A stretch of 64,000 bases of DNA from contig NZ_CDPP01000002.1 in NCBI RefSeq assembly GCF_000829905.1, forward strand, positions 1-64,000, read 5' to 3'. Below the pieces are notes generated by a model. The model searched no databases. It saw only the letters and a list, made by a program, of their open reading frames with translations, and had not been told where the DNA came from. Shown here piece after piece: positions 17,346 through 26,550 of this stretch (positions are counted from its first letter, which is position 1; each line of letters starts with the position of its first letter). Position numbers and translations under genes: made by a program. This stretch comes from Beduini massiliensis (lineage in GTDB: Bacteria > Bacillota_I > Bacilli_A > Erysipelotrichales > Coprobacillaceae).

Positions 17346-17388
17346 ACTTTCACATCCTTTTGGGCAAGTCTAACACGGCTAATTGAAC

Positions 17389-17607
17389 TTATTGTGAACT
17401 ACGATAAAATAGTTCATAAATCTCAACTTCCAATCCTCTGGCAATCTTTTCTATAGCTCGTAAAGAAACATTTCGTTTTCCTCTTTCAACATCAGAAATA
17501 TAGTTCTTTGATACATTACAGCGAAAGGCCAATTCTTCCTGCGACCAGTTACGCCTATTGCGTAATTCTCTTAAACGATTGCCAAACAATGTCTCAATCG
17601 TTTCCAT
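17389..17607 (-). CDS. XRE-family small transcriptional regulator
   Basis: A 72-residue protein that is almost entirely a Cro/C1-type helix-turn-helix (about 8-65), with LRELRNRRNWSQEELA, VSKNYISDVERGKRN and a closing LEVEIYELF. Its start codon shares one base with the whiA stop (TAATG), so the two genes are translationally coupled. In Bacillus the slot after whiA is held by crh, so the regulator here is a lineage-specific replacement. The target is unknown. The lack of any extra domain suggests a simple DNA-binding dimer. Confidence 0.9.
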   Translation of the reverse strand: METIETLFGNRLRELRNRRNWSQEELAFRCNVSKNYISDVERGKRNVSLRAIEKIARGLEVEIYELFYRSSQ

Positions 17608-18551
17608 TATGTATGAATCGCTCTCAATTTAGCTGCCTCTTCACTGATTTTCTTGAATCGGTGATGCAAGCCTGATTTAGAAATCTTTAAACCGGTCTTT
17701 TCTTCATATAAGCTTGCCAATTCATTTAGGCTGACGTCGGGGTTTTCTAAACGTACTTCTGCAATTTGTCTGGTCTTTTCATCAAGTAATGCCAATCCCA
17801 TCATTTCTTCGATCGTTTGAATATCCTGAATCTGCTGATTAGCCGCATTCATCGTTTTCATTTCATTAGCAATCTCACAATTTTCCAAACGATTGATATT
17901 GTTGATGAAATCACGGTCAATACGAATACTCTCATAAGACATATAGGAAGAAGATGCTCCTACTAAGCCTAAAAAGTCACCTATTTTTTCCGCCGATTTC
18001 AAATAAATAATATGACGGCTGCGGCGTGTAATGACCTTGGCATTCAATTCAAACTGATTCATCAAATACTGAATAAACATTGCCAGTTCTTCATTTGTCA
18101 CTGAAATCTCTAAGTGATAATTCGCTGTGGAAGGATGATTCACACTGCCGGTTGCCAAGAAAGCACCGGCTAAAAAGGCACGTTTACAGCATTGCTTGGA
18201 AGTAATCGATCCTTGTGGAACATCGGTTAATCCAAACCCTGCATAAAGCCCTAGGTCATCCAGAATTTCTTTAGCCTTACTTACTTTTACGACATAAATA
18301 TTATTCTTTTTTAATTTCATTTTTCTCAGTACTTTAAATTCGATCTGAGGATTATATATTTCCTTTAACAGCTTATGAATTTTTGAAGCAATCTTAGCAT
18401 TTTCTGTACGAATATCAATCGTTAATCCCAAATTGGACAATGATAAAGTGCCGTTAATTTTAATTAATGCCGCCAAAATTGCTTTTCCACAACAGGGTTC
18501 AAATTCATTGAATACAATTTCTTCTTTTACTGTTCTTGAAAAAGATATCAT
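17607..18551 (-). CDS. whiA: DNA-binding protein WhiA
   Basis: A 314-residue WhiA, the usual length. The N-terminal LAGLIDADG-like domain (about 1-210) shows RTVKEEIVFNE, GTLSLSNLGLTIDI and AFLAGAFLATGSVNHP. The C-terminal helix-turn-helix (about 225-305) includes ENPDVSLNELASLYEEK and ISKSGLHHRFKKI. In low-GC Gram-positives WhiA binds the nucleoid and affects division and chromosome segregation. It follows rapZ by 12 bases. In Bacillus yvcK sits between the two, but it is absent here. Confidence 0.96.
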   Translation of the reverse strand: MISFSRTVKEEIVFNEFEPCCGKAILAALIKINGTLSLSNLGLTIDIRTENAKIASKIHKLLKEIYNPQIEFKVLRKMKLKKNNIYVVKVSKAKEILDDLGLYAGFGLTDVPQGSITSKQCCKRAFLAGAFLATGSVNHPSTANYHLEISVTNEELAMFIQYLMNQFELNAKVITRRSRHIIYLKSAEKIGDFLGLVGASSSYMSYESIRIDRDFINNINRLENCEIANEMKTMNAANQQIQDIQTIEEMMGLALLDEKTRQIAEVRLENPDVSLNELASLYEEKTGLKISKSGLHHRFKKISEEAAKLRAIHT

Positions 18552-18563
18552 CCAATCCCTCCC

Positions 18564-19412
18564 TTAATGATCTGCATCACGATGCAAGCGATGAACCTGA
18601 TAAATCTTTGCATAATGGTCAGCAAAATAGTTTGTTAAAGTGACGGAACGATGTTGTCCACCGGTACAGCCAATGCCAACGACTAAATGCATTCTTCCTT
18701 CCTGTTCGAAGTTTTTAAACAAATAATCCAAGGTAGGCGTTAAAACTTCAACAAATTCCTGTGTTTCCGGCTTTTCCATCACATAGTCATAAACCGCTTT
18801 ATCATTACCGGTCTGTTCTCTTAATTCATCAACATAAAATGGATTAGGCAAGAAACGAACATCAAACATAAGATCTAAATCTTTGGGAATTCCATGCTTG
18901 TAACCAAAAGAAATGAAGCTGATTCGAAACGGATCGGTTTCACTATGCAGATAATAATCTTCAATTAACTGCTGAAGCTTATTGGTTTTCATCATACTGG
19001 TATCGATCACTTTATTGGAAATCCGCAGAACCGGCTTTGCGAGTTCACGCTCAAATTCAATGGCTTCTTGTAATGAAGCGGCTCTTTCACTGATCAACAA
19101 TGGATGAGAACGTCGAGATTGTTTATAGCGTTTCAGTAAGACATCATCATTCGCATCAAGGAATAGAATGGATAAATCAATCCAATCTAAGTTGGATAAG
19201 ATACGTGCCGCCTGCAAAGCGTCCTTTAATTTAACGGCATACGCCACTTTTGTATATTCTTTTGATGTTTTTAATAAATTCGCAAACTGCTCCAAAAGTT
19301 CAATAGGAGCATTATCGATACATTGAAATTCTAAATTTTCAAACACTGCCATGCAGCTTGTCTTACCTGCTCCGGATAATCCGGTTACCATTACTAACTG
19401 TATTCTATCCAT
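18564..19412 (-). CDS. rapZ: RapZ/YvcJ-family nucleotide-binding protein
   Basis: A 282-residue P-loop protein. Walker A is GLSGAGKTS (about 11-19), followed by the family motif CIDNAPIELL, and the C-terminal domain has GIGCTGGQHRSV (about 247-258) and a closing HRLHRDAD. E. coli RapZ targets the small RNA GlmZ for cleavage and so tunes glucosamine-6-phosphate synthase. In Bacillota YvcJ binds and hydrolyses GTP and affects competence, but its RNA role is less clear. It is the first gene of the rapZ-whiA-XRE unit. Confidence 0.95.
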   Translation of the reverse strand: MDRIQLVMVTGLSGAGKTSCMAVFENLEFQCIDNAPIELLEQFANLLKTSKEYTKVAYAVKLKDALQAARILSNLDWIDLSILFLDANDDVLLKRYKQSRRSHPLLISERAASLQEAIEFERELAKPVLRISNKVIDTSMMKTNKLQQLIEDYYLHSETDPFRISFISFGYKHGIPKDLDLMFDVRFLPNPFYVDELREQTGNDKAVYDYVMEKPETQEFVEVLTPTLDYLFKNFEQEGRMHLVVGIGCTGGQHRSVTLTNYFADHYAKIYQVHRLHRDADH

Positions 19413-19493
19413 AGTATCACCTCATATGTGTATTATATACTATTTTGCTTGTTACGCCCATAGCTCACGCTTTAAAAGTTATTTATTTAGAAA

Positions 19494-19520
19494 AAATCAA
19501 GGGAGATTTTCCCTTGATTT
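19494..19520 (-). terminator. Terminator after the DUF3887 lipoprotein gene
   Basis: AAATCAAGGGA and TCCCTTGATTT-like arms form a long stem with a T tail on the minus strand, just past the lipoprotein stop codon. It separates the lipoprotein/YhfC pair from rapZ. Confidence 0.85.
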
Positions 19521-19522
19521 TG

Positions 19523-19912
19523 TTATTTAAAATAAAGTCCTGTCAATTCATCCTCATTATTGAAAGTAATCGTAAACTGAACCTTTTTATTCTCATACTT
19601 GGAAATAACCACAACCGTTACATTTTCATCTTTTGAAGCAAAACTGTAAGTTCCATAGTCTTCAAAGGCACCTAATTGCTCTAAAGCCGGTCCCCATGTT
19701 TCTTTGATTGCCTGCTCAATATTGATTTCTTTCATCTTTGCATCGGACATATCTTGAATGGCAGCATAATCTTCAGCATTCAATAAATCAATGACTTCAT
19801 TGGCTAATCCCTTAACACTTTCCTGTCTTTCTTTTGACACATTGCTTTTTTGACATCCTAATAATGCCACAATACAACATCCGATCACTAACCATTTAAG
19901 ATACTTTTTCAT
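19523..19912 (-). CDS. DUF3887-like lipoprotein
   Basis: A 129-residue exported protein with a signal peptide ending in the lipobox VALLGC (Cys near 20). The remaining residues resemble DUF3887, a small NTF2-like fold found in secreted Bacillota proteins. Signs are the N-terminal helix with ANEVIDLLNAEDYAAIQDMS, a W-x-P-x-L-x-x-LG turn (about 79-87), and alternating beta strands to the end. It overlaps the YhfC gene upstream by 17 bases, so the two are co-translated. Possibly it assists the intramembrane protease, which is inference. Confidence 0.75.
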   Translation of the reverse strand: MKKYLKWLVIGCCIVALLGCQKSNVSKERQESVKGLANEVIDLLNAEDYAAIQDMSDAKMKEINIEQAIKETWGPALEQLGAFEDYGTYSFASKDENVTVVVISKYENKKVQFTITFNNEDELTGLYFK

Positions 19913-20570
19913 CTTCGATACGCTCCTTCATCATCAAAAAGTAACACCCTACAAACATCCCTATCGCCACAATAAAAAGAGCACATTCACTTATAAATAA
20001 CGATCCTCCCAAATAAGTGATCGTTATCGGAATCAGATTGAACATCCCATGCAGCAGGATTGCCAAAGCCCAATATAAGAGGGGATGCCCTTTCTTGACC
20101 CCAATAAAAATGATGATCGATAAAGTGACATGTACTAAAATCGCGGCAATACGCTCACTCCCGATAGGTAAAGCATTTGCCAATGGAAGTGCCGCTGATA
20201 ATGCTGGAATCCCGACAAGCAAAATGGCTTCAATCCCACCATGCCCTAAACCAAAAGCAACGGCTTCATAAAAGGTATTCGTTTTTTTTAAAAGTTTAAA
20301 ACTCACTAGTCTTCCGGTTTCTTCAAATAGTCCCGCAGAAAAGCATGTCAGCCAAACATAAGCATAAGTATTGTTGATGATCCATACTTGGGCAGATGCC
20401 TGACTTTGCCACCACGTAAGCAATGGAATACGCAATAGTACCTGAGAAACAAAAAACGTCAGCCCACCAATACCAAAGGTTAACAAACAGCGTTTATTCT
20501 TTTTAGCGAGCAGGCTTAACAAGCCAAACGGAATCACAAAACACGTTAAGAAAATCCAAATCGTTCCCAT
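19896..20570 (-). CDS. YhfC-family intramembrane metalloprotease
   Basis: A 224-residue membrane protein with about seven hydrophobic segments. The motif FEETGRLVSFKLL (about 81-93) matches the EExxR active-site helix of the CPBP/YhfC group, and GLGHGGIEAIL (about 107-117) and HGMFNLIPI (about 173-181) supply the conserved His positions. Such proteins are thought to be intramembrane peptidases of the CAAX/glutamic type. The substrate is unknown. A GGGAGAA ribosome site precedes the ATG. It overlaps a DUF3887-like lipoprotein gene that may be its partner. Confidence 0.82.
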   Translation of the reverse strand: MGTIWIFLTCFVIPFGLLSLLAKKNKRCLLTFGIGGLTFFVSQVLLRIPLLTWWQSQASAQVWIINNTYAYVWLTCFSAGLFEETGRLVSFKLLKKTNTFYEAVAFGLGHGGIEAILLVGIPALSAALPLANALPIGSERIAAILVHVTLSIIIFIGVKKGHPLLYWALAILLHGMFNLIPITITYLGGSLFISECALFIVAIGMFVGCYFLMMKERIEDEKVS

Positions 20571-20633
20571 AATGGTTCTCCCTTCCCTAACCCCATTATA
20601 AAGCTATCTTTAAGACAAGTAAATCTTCATCAT

Positions 20634-20655
20634 AAAAAAAGAGGATTTCTCCTCT
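20634..20655 (-). terminator. Terminator after trxB
   Basis: AGAGGA/TCCTCT arms (20640-20655) enclose a short loop and are followed by a T run on the minus strand. The stem includes the trxB stop codon. Confidence 0.85.
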
Positions 20656-21568
20656 ATTCAAACATGTCACGATTAATTGCCTGCGCGGCAATGGCACCAT
20701 CATTTGTTGCAGTAACAACTTGACGAAGGAACTTCTTGCGGACATCACCGGCCGCATAAATACCCGGACATTGCGTCGCCATATCTTCGTTTGTAATGAC
20801 ATAGCCACGTTCGTCTAAGATATCTAATCCTTTTGCAAATTCAGTAACGGGATCTGCTCCGACAAAAGGGAAAATTCCGGTTACTTTTAAAGTACTGCGT
20901 TCTTTGCTTTGGCTGTCTTCTAACACTAAGCCGCTGACTTTATTATTTTCCTGATCAACTTCAATTTCTACCGGTTTCTTTAAAAAGTGAATTTCGATCT
21001 TATCATTTTCATTTAATTTATCCTGAACGATTTTATCTGCTCTAAAGACATCACGACGAACGATCAAGTGTACTTTGCTTGCAAATTTCGTTAAATACAT
21101 GGCTTCTTCCAAAGCTGAATTTCCACCGCCAATGACAGCCACTTCTTCACCGCCAAAGAATGCTCCATCACAAACGGCACAGTAAGATACACCACGTCCT
21201 GTCATTTCTTCCTCATTAGGAATACCGATTTTTCTTTCCTTCGTTCCTGTTGCAATCAGCACCGCTTTCGTTTCATAAGTGTTTTCTTCAGTGATGACTT
21301 CTTTATGTTCTCCTAAATCTTTGATCTCTTTTACCATTCCATATTCGTAAACCGCACCAAAACGAGTGGCGTGTTCAAACATATCATAAGCAAGTTCCGG
21401 TCCGGCAACAATTTGTTTTCCGGGATAATTTTCAATTTCGGCTGTTAGGTTTAATTTCCCTCCAGGAGCTCCGCCATCTAAAATCAATGTATTCAAGCCG
21501 GAACGTGATGCGTATACGGCAGCACTCATACCTGCCGGACCTGCACCGATAATAATTAAATCGTACAT
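20654..21568 (-). CDS. trxB: Thioredoxin-disulfide reductase
   Basis: A 304-residue flavoprotein that passes electrons from NADPH to thioredoxin. The FAD-binding GAGPAGMSAAVYASRSGL (about 8-25), the redox-active CAVC (about 132-135, in SYCAVCDGAFF), the NADPH-binding GGGNSALEEA (about 147-156) and the late YAAGDVR (about 270) are all present. Length and motif order are normal for the low-molecular-weight class. It follows lgt by 14 bases with an AAAGGAGAA ribosome site, and ends the hprK-lgt-trxB operon. Confidence 0.97.
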   Translation of the reverse strand: MYDLIIIGAGPAGMSAAVYASRSGLNTLILDGGAPGGKLNLTAEIENYPGKQIVAGPELAYDMFEHATRFGAVYEYGMVKEIKDLGEHKEVITEENTYETKAVLIATGTKERKIGIPNEEEMTGRGVSYCAVCDGAFFGGEEVAVIGGGNSALEEAMYLTKFASKVHLIVRRDVFRADKIVQDKLNENDKIEIHFLKKPVEIEVDQENNKVSGLVLEDSQSKERSTLKVTGIFPFVGADPVTEFAKGLDILDERGYVITNEDMATQCPGIYAAGDVRKKFLRQVVTATNDGAIAAQAINRDMFE

Positions 21569-21582
21569 AGTATTCTCCTTTT

Positions 21583-22380
21583 CTAAACGGATTCTTTATT
21601 CTTTCGCATATATAAATAGATAATCGCAATAACACCAACGATAACAAAGACAACCGAAGTCAACTGCGCCATTTTAATAGATCCTAACATCAAAGAATCA
21701 CTTCTGAATGCTTCAACGATAAAACGGGTAATACCATACCATACAAAGTAAAGAGCAAACTGGCATCCATCTTTTTTAAGAAAACGGCTGATGACATAGG
21801 CGATCAAAATAAATCCTAAAATATTTAATACCGATTCATAAAGGAACGTTGGCTGTCTATAGTATCCATTTATATACATACCACTTTTTATAAATTCAGG
21901 CAAATGAAGTGCATCGATATGTGCTTCTGTGATGATTTGTCCAAATGCTTCCTGATTCACAAAATTACCCCAGCGACCCAACGCCTGAGCAATTAATACA
22001 GTCGGCATAATGGCATCTCCTGCCTTTAGTATATCAACATTATGTTTTTTCATGAAGTGGACTGCATAAGGCAATACCGCAATCACCCCGCCTTGAATCG
22101 CCAGTCCTCCCTCATAAATCTTGAAAATATCAATTGGATTGCTGATATATCTTTCACTAAAAGTGAAAATAACATACCAAATTCTTGCCCCAATAATACC
22201 GATGATTAAGACATTGATTAAGAAGTCAGAAAAAGGAAAATCACTGTAGCCACGATCACTCATTCTTTTTTTAGAAAATAAATAAGCAATGAAAGCACCG
22301 GACATAATACAAACAGCATACCATGTAATATTCAGTGGTCCCAGCTGTAAGAAAATTGTCCTGCTGGGAAAAAGAGCCAT
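21583..22380 (-). CDS. lgt: Prolipoprotein diacylglyceryl transferase
   Basis: A 265-residue polytopic membrane enzyme that attaches diacylglycerol from phosphatidylglycerol to the lipobox Cys of prolipoproteins. About seven segments are visible, along with the Lgt signature ALGRWGNFVNQEAFG (about 135-149), GARIWYV (about 60-66), and YRQPTFLYES with the conserved YES. The ATG shares one base with the hprK stop (TAATG). Two lipobox proteins encoded nearby (15812-17011 and 19523-19912) would be substrates. Confidence 0.97.
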   Translation of the reverse strand: MALFPSRTIFLQLGPLNITWYAVCIMSGAFIAYLFSKKRMSDRGYSDFPFSDFLINVLIIGIIGARIWYVIFTFSERYISNPIDIFKIYEGGLAIQGGVIAVLPYAVHFMKKHNVDILKAGDAIMPTVLIAQALGRWGNFVNQEAFGQIITEAHIDALHLPEFIKSGMYINGYYRQPTFLYESVLNILGFILIAYVISRFLKKDGCQFALYFVWYGITRFIVEAFRSDSLMLGSIKMAQLTSVVFVIVGVIAIIYLYMRKNKESV

Positions 22381-23330
22381 TAGTTTTGACTTCCTTTCCC
22401 ATTTTCAATATTAGCTAAAATACGATCGACAAACTCTTTTGAACTGTCATAACCTAATTCTTTTAGACGTTTATTCATGACCGCCGCTTCAATAACAACG
22501 GACATATTACGTCCGCCAGTTACCGGAACAACTAATTTATCTACTTCTACTCCTAAAATATCTTCAACCACTTGTTTATCTTCTATTCCGATTCTGGTAT
22601 ATTCCTTGCTTGGTACCCAACGTTCTAATTGGATAATCATATCAACTTGGTCTTTTTCCAAAACAGCACCAACGCCAAACATTTTAACAACGTCAATGAC
22701 ACCGATTCCACGAATTTCCAATAAGTTTTGCAATACCGTCGGCGATTTTCCAATAATTTGCTGACCAATCTGATAAAGCTCAACCGCATCATCGGCTACA
22801 AGCAGATGCCCTCTTTTAACTAATTCCAAAGCAATTTCACTTTTTCCGATTCCACTGTCGCCTTTGATGATGACACCTTTTCCATAGATATTCAAGAATA
22901 CTCCATGCATCAGTGTTTCCGGTGCCAGCTTTTCATCAAGGAAAGCAGATAACTCCACCGAAAAACGTCCGGTTGTTTGGGCGGTCAACATGATCGGAAA
23001 ATTCTTCTTATCAGCAATCTCTTTTAATATAGGGGGACACTGATAGTTTTTGGCAATCACGATTACCGGTGTTAAATCATCGGTTAAGCGTTCAAAACGG
23101 GTCACTTGTTCCTCTTGTGTCATTTGGTCAATGAATGCCATTTCCTTTTCACCGAATACCACGACACGACGGAAATCACTATGCTGGAAAAAGCCGGCTA
23201 ATTCAAAACCGGGACGATTGATTTCCGGAACCAGAATCTCACGATCTAATGAAGATTCGTCTCCGGTTGCTTGGATAAGACTTGGATAATGTTCGGTTAA
23301 TACTTTCACTAATACTGATTTTTTTGACAT
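22380..23330 (-). CDS. hprK: HPr kinase/phosphorylase
   Basis: The 316-residue enzyme that phosphorylates HPr on Ser46 and removes that phosphate, setting CcpA-dependent catabolite repression. The P-loop GDSGIGKSEIAL (about 155-166), the catalytic HLLVADDAVEL (about 175-185) and the signature EIRGIGVIDV (about 205-214) are intact. A strong AAGGAGGA ribosome site lies upstream, inside the end of the preceding membrane-protein gene. The cre-like sites at 3194-3207 and 5921-5934 fit the regulon this enzyme would feed. Confidence 0.97.
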   Translation of the reverse strand: MSKKSVLVKVLTEHYPSLIQATGDESSLDREILVPEINRPGFELAGFFQHSDFRRVVVFGEKEMAFIDQMTQEEQVTRFERLTDDLTPVIVIAKNYQCPPILKEIADKKNFPIMLTAQTTGRFSVELSAFLDEKLAPETLMHGVFLNIYGKGVIIKGDSGIGKSEIALELVKRGHLLVADDAVELYQIGQQIIGKSPTVLQNLLEIRGIGVIDVVKMFGVGAVLEKDQVDMIIQLERWVPSKEYTRIGIEDKQVVEDILGVEVDKLVVPVTGGRNMSVVIEAAVMNKRLKELGYDSSKEFVDRILANIENGKGSQN

Positions 23331-23725
23331 GATGGGTCCTCCTTACGATACGTTGTGATCATATACAGTATTTCCACTATTACAAATAATAGTAATGTTC
23401 CTGATAAAGTCATATAACTTCCTCCCTTTAGTATAAAGGAATTTAGCAACAAAAGAAACCAACTTATAAAATAATGTATCGTTTTTAATAAAATTATCCA
23501 ATTCAGCGTCATTTGTTTATTTTTAAAATGATGAAGAATCAAAAACAAATAAAAGAATTCAAACACCGTGTAGCCAGTCATATAAAGAAGGCTTACCAAC
23601 AGCATTTCCTGCATTTTTAAAGAGGCGGCGAACTCAAAGAAGCCTAATATCAATAAACCTAAAAAGACGGAAACCAGACGTTTCATCATCTTTTTAGGAT
23701 TTAATGCATCAAGATCTATTTTCAT
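23309..23725 (-). CDS. Four-segment membrane protein of unknown function
   Basis: A 138-residue hydrophobic protein with four likely membrane segments (about 16-34, 40-63, 76-96 and 103-122) and a basic N-terminus. It overlaps the uvrA end by 17 bases and the hprK start by 22, so it is wedged between them with no free DNA of its own. No ribosome site is visible, and translation probably re-initiates after uvrA. I do not recognise the family. Its clean continuous frame and overlaps favour a real gene. Confidence 0.65.
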   Translation of the reverse strand: MKIDLDALNPKKMMKRLVSVFLGLLILGFFEFAASLKMQEMLLVSLLYMTGYTVFEFFYLFLILHHFKNKQMTLNWIILLKTIHYFISWFLLLLNSFILKGGSYMTLSGTLLLFVIVEILYMITTYRKEDPSCQKNQY

Positions 23726-26546
23726 TTAACACATGCTGTAGAAATTGACCGGTGTAGCTGTCTTTGCATTTCGCTACTTTTTCAGGGGTTCCTGTGACGA
23801 CGATGGTTCCGCCTTCATCTCCGCCTTCTGGTCCCAAGTCAATAATATGATCAGCTACTTTGATCATATCTAAATTATGTTCAATAATCACAACCGTATC
23901 CCCATTATCGACAATGCTTTGCAGGACTTCAATCAAACGGGCAACGTCATGAGAGTGCAGTCCTGTTGACGGTTCATCAAGGATATAGACTGTTTTCCCT
24001 GTCGCTCTTTTTTGCAGTTCGCTTGCAAGCTTCACGCGCTGTGCTTCTCCTCCTGATAACGTCGTTGCACTCTGTCCTAGTTTGATATAACCTAAGCCAA
24101 CATCTCTTAACGTTATCATTTTATTCGCAATCTTAGGCAGATTAGCGAAGAATTCACAGGCATCTTCTACTGTCATTTCTAAAACATCATAAATATTTTT
24201 CCCACGGTACATGACTTCTAATGTTTCACGATTATAGCGTTTTCCTTCACATTCTTCACAAGGAACATAAACATCCGGCAGGAAATGCATCGAAATACGA
24301 CGTACCCCATCTCCTTGACAGGCTTCACAACGACCTCCTTTGACATTGAATGAGAAACGGCCTTTATCATAACCTTTTAGTTTAGCGTCAGTTGTTTTCG
24401 CAAACAAATCACGAATATCATCGAATACACCGGTATAAGTCGCCGGATTTGAACGCGGTGTACGACCAATCGGGTCTTGGGACACATCAATGACTTTATC
24501 CACATGCTCTAAACCGAGAATCGATTTATGTTTCCCTGGTTTGATCTTCGTACGATTGACCGAAGCTTGAATTCCTTTGCATAAGATTTCATTTACTAAG
24601 GAAGACTTTCCTGATCCGGATACCCCGGTGACAACGGTATACGTTCCTAATGGAAATTTTACATTAAGTTTCTTGAGGTTGTTTTCTTCAGCCCCTTTGA
24701 TTTCAATAAACTTTCCATTGCCTTTGCGACGTTTTTTAGGTACCGGTATGCTTAATCGATGGGACAAGTATTTTCCTGTGATCGAATTTTCATCTTTCAT
24801 GATCTCTTCCGGTGTTCCGGCGGCAATCACTTCTCCACCATGAATTCCGGCACCCGGTCCGATATCAATAATATAATCTGAGGCACGCATCGTATCTTCA
24901 TCATGTTCAACAACGATGACACTGTTTCCCAAGTCACGAATCTGATGCAAGGTATTAATCAGTTTATCATTATCACGCTGATGCAGCCCAATAGACGGTT
25001 CATCTAAGACATAGAGAACCCCGGTTAAACGTGAACCTATCTGGGTTGCCAAACGAATACGCTGTGCTTCTCCCCCAGACAATCCGGCTGCCATACGTGA
25101 CAGGCAAAGATACCCCAACCCGACATCAAATAAGAATCCTAAACGATCTTTAATCTCTTTTAGAATCAGTTCTGCGATAACCGCTTCGGTCGTCGTCAAT
25201 TGGAGTTCATTGAAGAAACGCAATGCTTCTTTAATGGATAAATCTGTCAGCTGTGCGATGTTTAATCCACCAACACGAACACTTAACACTTCATCTGTCA
25301 AACGTTTTCCATGACAGGTCGGACATGTATGTTCAGCGGTAAAAGATTCATAGTATTCTTTTGACCATGAAGAAGTTGTTTCCTCAAAACGACGCTGAAT
25401 CAACGTTTTGACTCCTTCTATGTATTTTGTTGTCTTACTGACATTTCCTGAACTGGAAGTAATCGTATAAGTAATGGGTTCGGTAGAACCAATCATGATA
25501 ATATCCATTTCTTTTTTAGTAAATTTCTTTAATGGCTTATCTAAATCAATATGATATTTATTACATAAAATCAAGAAGCGCTGCCATTCAATACGATCAG
25601 TTCCGATCGCCGTTTTAAAATAACGAATTCCCCCTTGATTGATAGATAATTCACGATCCGGTATAATCAAATCAACATCTACTTCATTTTTAAATCCTAA
25701 TCCTTTACAGTCAGGGCATGCCCCTAAAGGAGAGTTGAACGAAAACAGACGTGGTTCTAATTTAGGTACGGAAAAGCCACAGATCGGACAGGCATGATTT
25801 TCTGAGAACAGATGTTCTGTTTCCGTCGTTAAGTTTTGAACGATGGCTTCCCCTTCGCTCAATTTCAAAGCCGTTTCCAGTGAATCTGCCAGTCTTGAAC
25901 GATAATCTTCACGTTTTACAATACGGTCAATAATGACTTCGATATTGTGGCGCTTATTTTTATCTAAATCAATTTCCTCTTCTAATAAACGCGTTTCACC
26001 ATCAACACGGATACGCACATAACCTTCTTTGCGAAGTTTATCAAAAAGATCTTTATGTGTTCCTTTCTTATTTTTCATGATCGGTGACAATACTTGCAGT
26101 CTTGAACCATCTTCAAAACAATCTACTGTATCGATCATCTGCTTCACAGTTTGAGACTGGATAGGAATATTATGTTCCGGACAATAGGCAACCCCGATTC
26201 TTGCATAAAGCAACCTTAAATAGTCATAAATTTCAGTAACCGTTCCAACAGTAGAACGAGGATTGTGACTGGTTGTTTTCTGATCGATTGCAATGGCTGG
26301 TGATAATCCTTCAATGCTGTCAACATCCGGTTTATCGGCATTCCCTAAGAACTGACGCGCATACGCACTCAATGATTCCACATAACGGCGCTGACCTTCA
26401 GCATAGATCGTGTCGAATGCTAAAGATGTCTTTCCCGATCCGGAAAGTCCGGTCATGATGACAAGTTCATTACGTGGAATCTCAATATCAATATTTTTTA
26501 AGTTATTCTCACGTGCTCCTTTTATAATAATTTTATCGTGTTCCAT
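23709..26546 (-). CDS. uvrA: Excinuclease ABC subunit A
   Basis: The damage-recognition ATPase of nucleotide excision repair, 945 residues from the preferred start. Two ABC modules are present: Walker [11 protein letters not shown] near the N-terminus and [10 protein letters not shown] in the second half. Zinc-binding CxxC pairs are visible at CPICGF/CPDCKG and [16 protein letters not shown]. The ATG at 26546 is spaced correctly from GAGAGGTG and lies four bases after the cca stop, whereas the earlier ATG at 26561 overlaps that ribosome site. Order is uvrB-cca-uvrA with tight spacing, so repair subunits are co-transcribed with tRNA end-processing. Confidence 0.97.
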   Translation of the reverse strand: MEHDKIIIKGARENNLKNIDIEIPRNELVIMTGLSGSGKTSLAFDTIYAEGQRRYVESLSAYARQFLGNADKPDVDSIEGLSPAIAIDQKTTSHNPRSTVGTVTEIYDYLRLLYARIGVAYCPEHNIPIQSQTVKQMIDTVDCFEDGSRLQVLSPIMKNKKGTHKDLFDKLRKEGYVRIRVDGETRLLEEEIDLDKNKRHNIEVIIDRIVKREDYRSRLADSLETALKLSEGEAIVQNLTTETEHLFSENHACPICGFSVPKLEPRLFSFNSPLGACPDCKGLGFKNEVDVDLIIPDRELSINQGGIRYFKTAIGTDRIEWQRFLILCNKYHIDLDKPLKKFTKKEMDIIMIGSTEPITYTITSSSGNVSKTTKYIEGVKTLIQRRFEETTSSWSKEYYESFTAEHTCPTCHGKRLTDEVLSVRVGGLNIAQLTDLSIKEALRFFNELQLTTTEAVIAELILKEIKDRLGFLFDVGLGYLCLSRMAAGLSGGEAQRIRLATQIGSRLTGVLYVLDEPSIGLHQRDNDKLINTLHQIRDLGNSVIVVEHDEDTMRASDYIIDIGPGAGIHGGEVIAAGTPEEIMKDENSITGKYLSHRLSIPVPKKRRKGNGKFIEIKGAEENNLKKLNVKFPLGTYTVVTGVSGSGKSSLVNEILCKGIQASVNRTKIKPGKHKSILGLEHVDKVIDVSQDPIGRTPRSNPATYTGVFDDIRDLFAKTTDAKLKGYDKGRFSFNVKGGRCEACQGDGVRRISMHFLPDVYVPCEECEGKRYNRETLEVMYRGKNIYDVLEMTVEDACEFFANLPKIANKMITLRDVGLGYIKLGQSATTLSGGEAQRVKLASELQKRATGKTVYILDEPSTGLHSHDVARLIEVLQSIVDNGDTVVIIEHNLDMIKVADHIIDLGPEGGDEGGTIVVTGTPEKVAKCKDSYTGQFLQHVLNENRS

Positions 26547-26550
26547 ATTT

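Noticed and set aside
20596..20808. 70-residue minus frame overlapping the end of trxB
   Set aside because: It reads through the trxB terminator in another frame; no ribosome site or recognisable motif.
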